From: Alviniconcha marisindica
Taxonomy: Eukaryota > Mollusca > Gastropoda > Provannidae
Direction: 5' to 3'
Length of the DNA stretch: 64,000 bases
Assembly (NCBI GenBank): GCA_018857735.1
Contig: JABMCL010000736.1
Span: 893,501-957,500, forward strand
Of this stretch, positions 51,138 to 61,500 are shown piece by piece. The notes beneath the pieces are model-generated. The model saw only the letters and a program-made list of their open reading frames with translations. It was not told the DNA's origin and did no database searches. Both the position numbers and the translations under genes were made by a program. Every line of letters starts with the position of its first letter. Position 1 is the first letter of the stretch.

Positions 51138-51902
51138 CTTAACTGTAAGTAGATTGCAAAATTTAGTCCTCACAGAACAAGCTATTTTCTTCTAAAAGGT
51201 AGAGTACTACCAAAAGAAATTCACTACAAAATATTTTACAACTGTTGACTACTTGCTAATATAGCACTGTTAGACAGAAGGCTTTGGTAAATCTTGTCAA
51301 CAGGGCCTTCCACTGAGAAAACCAAGAACAGCTGAAACACAAAAAGTAACTGAATCAAATAAAGATTTCATCTGCCCATTTACAGATCACAACTTCATGC
51401 ACCATAAAACAAAAATAATGACAAGACATACAAAGGAGAAAAAAACACAAATGACGATGTGTACAAATCTGACTCTAGATGCCATAACAATTAACCAGCT
51501 GATGCAAGTGGGTGAATGTTCTTCATTTGTGAGATTATTCCCCCTAAGACTCGGAACCGGTGGTCAAAATTCTAATACCACCTCATGAACAGAGATACAG
51601 AAAATGTTTTCTAAGTGGTGAATTTGTGCAAATCTGATGCCAGTGAGAATGTTCAGCAGAGGCCTGTCCTCACTGGGTGGCAGGGCTGGCAGACCGGGTG
51701 GTGCATACTCTGCCCTCTCTCAGTGGCTGTCTATGTAAGGTGCAACCTGCTGATGGGTTCAGCCACACATAGGATGTAACGCACTGATGGAGAGATGCCG
51801 GAGATGCCGTGTGATGGTGCAAGAGTAGCATTTGCAGTGTGCATCATCTCTCGCTGTCAGCACTGTCCCAGTAGCAGCAGGTTGGAGTCTTCACCTTCCC
51901 TC
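49891..51902 (-). other. Presumed GNB5 3' UTR or flank
   Basis: No coding exon recognised. Contains C-rich tracts (50478-50520) and a CA microsatellite (51085-51134). TTTAAT at 50829 is a minus-strand ATTAAA. Confidence 0.45.
51085..51134. repeat. (CA)n microsatellite
   Basis: About 25 perfect CA units. Confidence 0.96.
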
Positions 51903-51914
51903 TCATGCCCACAC
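51903..51914 (-). CDS. GNB5: GNB5 last coding segment, V-W-A-stop
   Basis: On the minus strand the acceptor CCTGTTTCAG is followed by GTG TGG GCA TGA. It restores the expected G beta-5 C-terminus TLR-VWA after the AGG/GTGAGG donor at 54416. Only 12 coding nt; the 3' UTR continues to lower coordinates. Confidence 0.85.
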   Translation of the reverse strand: MWA

Positions 51915-54900
51915 CTGAAACAGGCTCAGCACTCAGTTTACAAAAACCCACACAACACACACATTCACACGTGCATACACACAATGACCTATGAGTCAGA
52001 AGAAAACCCACAACACACACACTCACATATATATGCACACACAAGATGACCTAGGAGTCAGAACAACCTACACACTCACACAAGATGACCTAGGAGTTGG
52101 AAAAACCCACACACTCACATAAGATGACCTAGGAGTCAGAAAAACACACACACTCACACAAGATGACCTAGGAGTCAGAAAAACACACACACTCACACAA
52201 GATGACCTAGGAGTCAGAAAAACACACACACTCACACAAGATGACCTAGGAGTCAGAAAAACACACACACTCACACAAGATGACCTAGGAGTCAGAAAAA
52301 CACACACATTCACACGTGCACACACAAGATGTCCTTTGAGTCAGAAAAACACACACACTCACACATGCACACACAAGATGACCTAGGAGTCGGAAAAACC
52401 CACACACAAGATGACCTAGGAGTCAGAAAAACCCACACACTCACACGCGCACACACAAGATGACCTAGGAGTCAGAAAAACCCACAAACTCACACGTGCA
52501 CACACAAGATGACCTAGGAGTCGGAAAAACACACACACTCACACAACATGACCTAGGAGTCAGAAAAACCCACATACTCACACACGCACACACAAGATGA
52601 CCTAGGAATCAGAAAAACACACACACTCACACAAGATGACCTAGGAGTCAGAAAAACCCACACACTCACACATGCACACACAAGATGACCTAGGAGTCAG
52701 AAAACCCCACAAAACACACACAGTGCTGCCACTCCCTGTTAACATCACATTTGTCTCTACTTCCATCAGTAAGTCAAGAAAGAAATCCTTTGATGCTTAT
52801 TTTTTGTTATGGTTGTTTTTTGTTTTTGTTGTTGGTGTTGTTGCAAGAAGCTGACATTTTTTTCAACACATACATAATTATGTTACTCATTTCAGAAGTT
52901 TGTGAGTACTTTAGATTTAGATTATGCTTTGTCAGCGTCAAAAGTTTTTTTAACATCTGGTATTAAAAATGGTAAATCTAAATGTCAATTTGTCATATAT
53001 ATAATAATAATAATAATAATGTACATTTATCATGTGCTTATCAATGCCCTGAGTGCTCACATATTCTATACACATGTAGAACATAGTCCTACCAAAACAA
53101 TTTACATAAAGTATTATACCAAAAAAAAAACAAAAAAAAACAACGCACTACAAACACACATGCGCACACACACACACAATGACTGTAGCAGAAACTGTGT
53201 ACTGGTATTAGTTAGGATGGAAATACTGGGAGAAGAGGAAGGTTTTCAGTTTGGCTTTAAAAGGTGACAAGGTTGAGCAGTGTCTAAGATCTTGTGGGAG
53301 TGAATTCCAAATGTGGGGTCCAAAGCAAGAGAAGGTGCAAAAGCCATGAGTCTTGCGTTTGTATTGTTGGATTTCCAGCATGTGGGTGTCAGAAGAAGAG
53401 CGTAGTGTACGAGATGGAGTATAGACATGCAGCAGTTCAGAGAGGTCCAAAAATCGAACAAGATGAGCAAAATAAAAAATTTATACTCTCTATTTTTCTC
53501 CGAAAACAAAAAGTCTTAAGTGGCAGCTGTCAATCAGCCCTAGGAGTAACTCTTTTTTCTTTTTTCACAGTTACTTTCTTTACGCCTTATATTATCAAGT
53601 AGGCTTTTGGTGGGTTTTTCTTTTCTTTTTCTGTTAGAAATAGCATTAAATTGTTAAAAAAAGGGTTTAAATGCTCCTACCCTGGAGTAAATGATGCTAA
53701 TGGTTTTCAGTTTTAAATTAGTACTTCACTGTCCCTTGCGGGAAATGCAGCACAGCAGCTGCACGAGAAGCGCTACCCACTCCTGTCGGTGCGTGCAGTA
53801 TTTTCGTGTGTCCAGCAATGGTAAAGCCGCCAGTATTTGTGATTTTTAATGTGAGCACAGAGGCTGATGCATGCAATTGTGCACAGTGGCTGTACAGTCA
53901 CTGTAAGAGAGTGCACTACAAGTTGACTCGAGGAAAAAACTCTCTTGCTACACCAGGGATTTGTAAACATTTCAGCATTGTGCCTGGCTTTTCAGTTGGA
54001 CGCTCTACCCACTAAGCTATTCCCCGCCCCAGTTATGCTATGCGAAATGACTGAAATCTGGCAGAATAAAATGTATTCATGCCACTACAGAACCCCAGTA
54101 TGTCGTATACCTTTGTCTGATTTATTAACATGAACAAAGTCAGGAAGTTTGGTGAACTCTAAAGCCCTGCTGCAAAGGAAAACATGCAAAATGAAACAAA
54201 ATCATACAGTTTTTTTCTCTCTCAAAAAGGCTACTTAACAACTTCAAATAGCCACAACTTCAAGAATCCTCTTTTTTTCCAGCTGTCTTAACTTGAATAT
54301 CAAAATAATCTGCAGCGGCTGCAGTTTCGAAAATTATGCATATCTCAAAATATGCAAAATACAACTTAAGACTGATTTTGTGGGCAAGGGTCACATTTCA
54401 CACAAAGAACCCTCACCCTGAGAGTGTAGTCCCAACTTCCAGTACAGAGAGAAGTGCCATCCGGTGAAATTCGAAGACAGCTAACACGATTGTCATGTCC
54501 ATACAGAATAGCCGACCGGGTCCCTTTTAGCGCATCCCAGATGTTCACTGTGTAGTCGTTGTAACCTCCAAACAGCAGTCGACCTAGATGCAAACACAAA
54601 AATACAGACTGGTGTGCATACACAAACACAGAAACATATGCAGGTAGGTACACACACACACACTCACACACACACACACACACACACATATCCACACACA
54701 CATCCCCTCCCCTCCAAAACGCACACACACGATGCACTCTATTCACTAAAGCCAAGAGGTTCTGAATCCTATACGTACACAGATGCATAATTTAGAGCAT
54801 TTCTAAAAATGCACAATAAAAAAAAAAGAGCAAAATTCCTTATTTTAGTGCTGTGGAAGTTCACTGAAGCTCTGGTATGCTATCAGATATCCAAGCCGCT

Positions 54901-57900
54901 AACAAATCTCATTGATCTGTAGATTTTGTCTCACCCTTTGTGAGGCTACACATGTTGAGCCTACTCCTGCTAAAGATTGGTTTTACTCAGTCCAAGTGGG
55001 GACGCACTGTGGTGTGTGGTACAAGTTGGGGAGTGGGTCAGACAGGGAGTGGAGGAAGGGGTGCGGGTGGGGGTGGAGGGTATAAAGCTTCCACTGTCCA
55101 GTGAGATCACTTACCACTGACTGAGAAATCAACAGCATTGCATCCAAAAATGATACTTTCTTTCCGATAGCAGTTCACCTCACGGTCAGCCCGAAGGTCA
55201 AACAAGCGACACTGCAAAATAAAATAATAATAATGGGACTTGATAAGATGGCACAAACACACAGATTTCAACACACCACTACCCTAATCATAAATGGCAG
55301 AGTTAAAACCGTGGCACCACTTGTGTCCCTGTTCAGCACAACTTTCAAACATTGATTTTGAACAAACTAGAACACAAACTGGCAGAAAAGCTACAGTAAG
55401 CATATTTGTTATTCCATTCCTATTGATAGGACCTGTGATGTGCCCTCAGGTCGGCAAATAAAAAGGGAAGCTATCAAGCTTAAGACTGCAGCATCAGAAG
55501 AAAAGAAAGAAAACCCCCACTAAAAAGACATTTACTCACAGTTGCATCATCAGAAGAAAAGAAAGAAAACCCCCACTAAAAAGACATTTACTCACAGTGG
55601 CATCATGAGAAGAAAAGAAAGAAAAACCCCACTAAAAAGACATTTACTCACAGTTGCATCATCAGAAGAAAAGAAAGAAAGACCCTACTAAAAAGACATT
55701 TACTCACAGTGGCATCATCAGATCCTGTGGCAAAGGCATCTCCACTGGGGTAAAACCTCACACAGTTGATGTCTGCCTCATGCCCCTCAAACATCTGCAC
55801 ACACTCTCCTGTCCTCATGTCCCACACCATGGCCACTTTGTCACACCCCTGTAACAGACACAGTCATCAACCAGGATAGGACAAAGTTCATGTCTGCCTC
55901 ATCCCACTCAAACATCTGCACACACTCTCCAGTCCTCATGTCCCACACCATGGCCACTTTGTCACACCCCTGTAACAGACACAGACATCAATCACAACAG
56001 GACAAAGTTCATGTCTGCCTCATCCCACTCAAACATCTGCACACACTCTCCAGTCCTCATGTCCCACACTCCTGTGACAGACACAGACATCAATCACAAC
56101 AGGACAAAGTTGATGTCTGCCTCATCCCACTCAAACATCTGCACACACTCTCCAGTCCTCATGTCCCACACCATGGCCACTTTGTCACACCCCTGTCACA
56201 GACACAGACATCAACCAGGATAGGACAAAGTTCATGTCTGCCTCATCCCACTCAAACATCTGCACACACTCTCCAGTCCTCATGTCCCACACCATGGCCA
56301 CTTTGTCACACCCCTGTAACAGACACAGACATCATCCAGGATAGGACACAGACATCAACCAGGATAGGACAGACATCGACCAGGACAGGACACAGACATC
56401 AACCAGGACAGGACACAGACATCAACCAGGATAGGACACAGACATCAACCAGGACAGGACACAGACATCAACCAGGCCATCAACCAGGACAGGACACAGA
56501 CATCAACCAGGACATCAACCAGGACAGGACACAGACATCAACCAGGACAGGACACAGACATCAACCAGGATAGAGCACAGACATCAACCAGGACAGGACA
56601 CAGACATCAACCAGGATAGAACACAGACATCAACCAGGACAAGCTGTACACAATAATCTCCAAATACATACATTCTGGAAACCTTTTCTGTAAATGCAGA
56701 GTAAATACACACAATATTTTTTTTTTTAAAGTGCAGTGAGGGGAGGGGGTGGGTGGTCAGAGGGGTAACAGAAGGAGTGACTGAACTTTGATTCTTTACC
56801 GTAAAAAGTTTTTTTAAACATCTTTTTTACTTATTTCTTGTAAGGCACAGTTCCCCAAATAACAGACTCAACACACATTACACTCTGAAACATTCAATAA
56901 TCCTAACACAACCAGCATATACACACATGAAGGTCTGTAATACTAGAATATCTTTTGTCAATTTGCAGAACTCACTTTAACAATTACAAACATCATGACA
57001 TGCAAATACAATGCATGCTTATCAAAAAATACTTTCATCAAAATAATCTAACTTTTACATCCACTTGCAGTTCCTCAACTCATTTTAACAAAATTTACAA
57101 GCATCATGACATGCAAATACAGTGCATACTTATAAAGAAATATTTTGACCACAATGATATGATCAGGCTTTTACATCCACTTGCTGTTCCGCAACACATT
57201 TTAACAAAATGTACACACATCATGACATGCAAATACAATGCCTACTTATAAAGAACTACTTTGATCTGGCTTTTACATCCACTACTCACCCCTGACACAA
57301 ACACGTTTCCTGTTTCTGTTGGTGACAAGTCAATACTCATGACATCACCCGCATGTCCATGGAAACTCTGAATCAACTGACTGCTCTCCACATCCCACAA
57401 TGCACAGGTGCTGTCTCCACTTCCTGTCAAAATCTGTGCATAAGGAATACATGTACATTAGTGCATGCTTTAAAAACACACAAATCTGGCACTAATTTGA
57501 CTAAACACCCTACAGATTTATTTGGACAATTAACTGCACCGCTCAGACGCCCACTGATACAACGAGAAGACTTCCTCACCAAGACAGACCAGTCCAAGGA
57601 AAAACATCATCAATGCACATTCACAGATTAAAACCCCCCGAATAGTGCCCAAAATAATAATAATAATAACTGAAGTGTTTATAAAGTGAAAAATCTTGTC
57701 TGTACAGACTGCACACACACACACACACACACACGCACGCACGCACACACAAACACACACAGGCACCAGCACACACAAGCATACTGACTATACAAAGCTT
57801 AATTTACATAACTTAAAATGAAAATGGGCAGCAGAGACTTGAGACAGATGAAGACAGCAGCACGGAAGAAAAAACATGGCAGGTCTATAGTTTTGGGGAA

Positions 57901-58556
57901 AAGAAATGTTTTCAGGCTACACTTGAAATAAGCTTTAATGTTTGAGAACCTCTGATAACTGAGGAAGATGTATGTTGATCTGCCAGCCCGAAAGAACAGG
58001 ACTAGCACCTCCTCCCCTGATCCAAACCCCGTTTTCCAAGCAGTGGTCTGTCAGGTAAACGATGAACAACACACAGAAACTGTCTACTTATTCTGTTTTA
58101 GTTATTGGTGCTGGAGTGTCTGGAGGTGTTGAAGAATGGGTTCTAGCAAACTTCAACGCTTCATGGGTTCTAGTAAACTTCAACGCTTCATGGGTTCTAG
58201 CAAACTTCAACGCTTCTAGCAAACTTCAACGCTTCATGGGTTCTAGCAAACTTCAACGCTTCATGGGTTCTAGCAAACTTCAATGCTTCAAGGGATCTAG
58301 CATTTTTCAACACTTCCAGCACCAATAACCAAAACAGGATAAGTAAACAATTTGCATGTTTCACTTTACACTTATCGTTGTTCACCTGCCAGTCCATCGC
58401 TTGGGAAAAGGCATCTGCCCCAAAACGTGCACAGGTTTTGTGTTGGCCTATCAAAATCAACCCTCTTTTTAACCTTTCTTGTGCTTGGATCTTGTTTCAG
58501 GTTGCTACCAGTCAACTTTGCTTCAGATTAAACTTTGTGTGTGTATGTATGTGTAC

Positions 58557-58588
<32 letters not shown>

Positions 58589-61500
58589 GTGTGTGTAAGA
58601 TGGTTATTGTTTGATAGGCGATATTGGTAGACTACAATATATATTTAAGGTTCTGCTTGTTTGAAATGTATGTTAATGTGGTTTTTGTCATAAGATCTTT
58701 GTACAGCCCAGTGAGTTTAACTTTGGTTGGAGAACAGCGCTTTATAAGAATTAGTATTCATTGTTATTATTATCAAAGATCTTTTAAAACTGAACCTCAC
58801 CTGATAGTCTGAACAGGTGAAGGAGCAGCAAGACAGGTAGCTGGTGTGGGTGGCAACAGCTTTCTTCTTGGCCGCTGGGTCCTCCTCCAGACTGAGAGGG
58901 TAGATGGTGCACTTGTTGTCTAGCCCCCTGCCACGCACACACCACGTAAACTGGTCAAGCTAGAATCCACTTTCCTTTTGGTGCTCTTGTTGTCTAACCC
59001 CCTGCCATGCACACACCACATAAAGTTGAATCTCCTTTCCTTTTCTAAACCACGATTCAGTTTTCACCATGAAGTTCCATTTGCTCTGAGGGGCAACCCA
59101 AAAGGCATGAGACAAGACTTGTATACCAATCTGCACACATGACTACTTTGGTGTCCGATGAGAACAGCTGCTAGAGAGAGAAAAAGGCAATTAACAATAA
59201 ATTCTTATCTACCAGTACTGCATTTCTCAGCACAGCCTGAAACTCTAGTCACAAGGGTATATTAGCCGGTTAACCAAAAACAGATCAGTAAGTTTACCCA
59301 TAAACCACCACAGATCCTGATGCTTACCCACAAGCCACCTCAGATCCTGATGCTTACCCACAAGCCACAACAGATCCCGATGCTTACCCGCTAGCCACAA
59401 TAGATCCTGATACCCACAAGCAACCACAGATCCTGACGCTGACCCATAAGCAACCACAGATCCTGATGCTTACCCACAAGCAACCACAGATCCTGATGCT
59501 TACCCACAAGCTGCCACAGATCCTGATGCTTACCCACAAGCCACAATAGATCCTGATACCCACAAGCAACCACAGATCCTGACGCTTACCCACAAGCCAA
59601 CAGATCCTGATGCTTACCCACAAGCCACTGCAGATCCTGGCATCTATCCATAAGCTGCCACAGATCCTGATACCCACAAGCCACAACAGATCCTGATGCT
59701 TACCCACAAGCAACCACAGATCCTGACGCTTACCCACAAGCCAACAGATCCTGATGCTTACCCACAAGCCACTGCAGATCCTGGCATCTATCCATAAGCT
59801 GCCACAGATCCCGATACCCACAAGCCACAACAGATCCTGATGCTTACCCACAAGCCACAACAGATCCGGACATTTACCCACAAGCCACAACAGATCCTGA
59901 TGCTTACCCACAAGCTACCACAGATCCTGAGGGTCCATAGGAACAAGCCATCACCCAGGTGGTAGGCATGGTCACTGCATGCTCCTGCACAAACAGAAAA
60001 CTGCACCATGATGTTTCTCTTAGACTAAATCTTATTTGAACATACATCATAGACAATTCACACAGTGTGAAAAAGAAAAACACACACACACATGAGACAG
60101 TGACAGTTGGGTTGGCAACAGACAGGCAGCAACAGTGCAAACACAGTGCAAGAACATCAAACTAGGAAGAAAGACAGACCAGTCACAGCACCAGTAGGGC
60201 AAAACACAGTCACAGTGCAAGAACATCAAACTAGGAAGAAAGACAGACTGGTCACAGCACCAGTAGGGCAAAACACAGTCACAGTGCAAGAACATCAAAC
60301 AAGGAAGAAAGACAGACTGGTCACAGCACCAGTAGGGCAAAACACAGTCACAGTGCAAGAACATCAAACTAGGAAGAAAGACAGACTGGTCACAGCACCA
60401 GTAGGGCAAAACACAGTCACAGTGCAAGAACATCAAACAAGGAAGAAAGACAGACTGGTCACAGCACCAGTAGGGCAAAACACAGTCACAGTGCAAGAAC
60501 ATCAAACTAGGAAGAAAGACAGACCAGTCACAGCACCAGTAGGGCAAAACACAGTCACAGTGCAAGAACATCAAACTAGGAAGAAAGACAGACCAGTCAC
60601 AGCACCAGTAGGGCAAAACACAGTCACAGTGCAAGAACATCAAACTAGGAAGAAAGACAGACCAGTCACAGCACCAGCAGGACAAAACACAGTCACAGTG
60701 CAAGAACATCAAACAAGGAAGAAAGACAGACCGGTCACAGCACCAGCAGGACAAAACACAGTCACAGTGCAAGAACATCAAACAAGGAAGAAAGACAGAC
60801 TAGTCACAGCAGGGCAAAACAGGGCAAAATCATCAAACTGGGAAGAAAAGACAGACAGATACGCATTTATCTACAAGCTAAATCTAGATCTCAGAAGCGG
60901 AAGACAGAAGGAAAAATGTTTGAATACATAAATTATGAGTATTACTACAAACCTTGTTTGTTGTGAATGCATCCCAAATCAGCATCTTTCCATCCTGCAA
61001 AGAAACAAGTCAGTTAGCCGACTGTTTACTAGGTGCTCAAATGGCAGTAAATTTGTACTACACAGATAGATCGGACTATACTTGGATGTATTTCTCTTAT
61101 AAACTGTATGCAATGCTTATGTACCTTTAAAAAAAATCATGACAGAACAAATGTTTCACCCAGGGTGAATGCACCCAGTGTTTACATAGATGCTTTGATG
61201 CTATGGTGCTTCCAGTCTCAGTACTCAAACCATTTGCAAATTTTATGGGGGTTGGGGGGGGTTGGGGGGGGGGGGGGGGGGGGACTCAAAAGGGTGATTT
61301 CTGTAGCAAGACACTAGCATGGAAATAACAAGTGTCCCTTCATTGGCATAACCAGTCATGGCTGAGTTTGATTTTTGCTTTGTTTGTTTGAGTTTTGTAC
61401 ATGTACAATGACCAACTCCCGCGCCTCCCATCATGTTCTTTGTAAAGCGCTGAGGGCTTTTTAAGAATCTGCGCCTTAGAAATGATCGTTATTATTATTA

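Noticed and set aside
49284..52705. Regular repeats that could suggest a CRISPR array
   Set aside because: Units are directly adjacent tandem repeats without unique spacers, in an animal genome.
53208..53450. Independent small gene on the minus strand
   Set aside because: The peptide is the C-terminal end of a non-LTR retrotransposon reverse transcriptase, so it was assigned to a truncated LINE.
54366..54416. Direct read-through of the GNB5 WD7 exon as its natural C-terminus
   Set aside because: The AGG/GTGAGG donor and the VWA-stop at 51903 restore the family ending exactly; read-through gives an unrelated 17-residue tail.
55890..56573. 227-codon plus-strand frame
   Set aside because: It is the antisense of GNB5 exon copies and a 23-bp minisatellite, not a coding gene.
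59384..59911. 175-codon minus-strand frame (ICGCLWVSI repeats)
   Set aside because: It is the out-of-frame reading of the donor-derived array; the true exon frame stops at the first TAA after the donor.
60047..60931. Long open frames on both strands (244 and 274 codons)
   Set aside because: Product of a 69-bp array whose unit length is a multiple of three; overlapping frames on opposite strands cannot both be genes and neither resembles a protein family.
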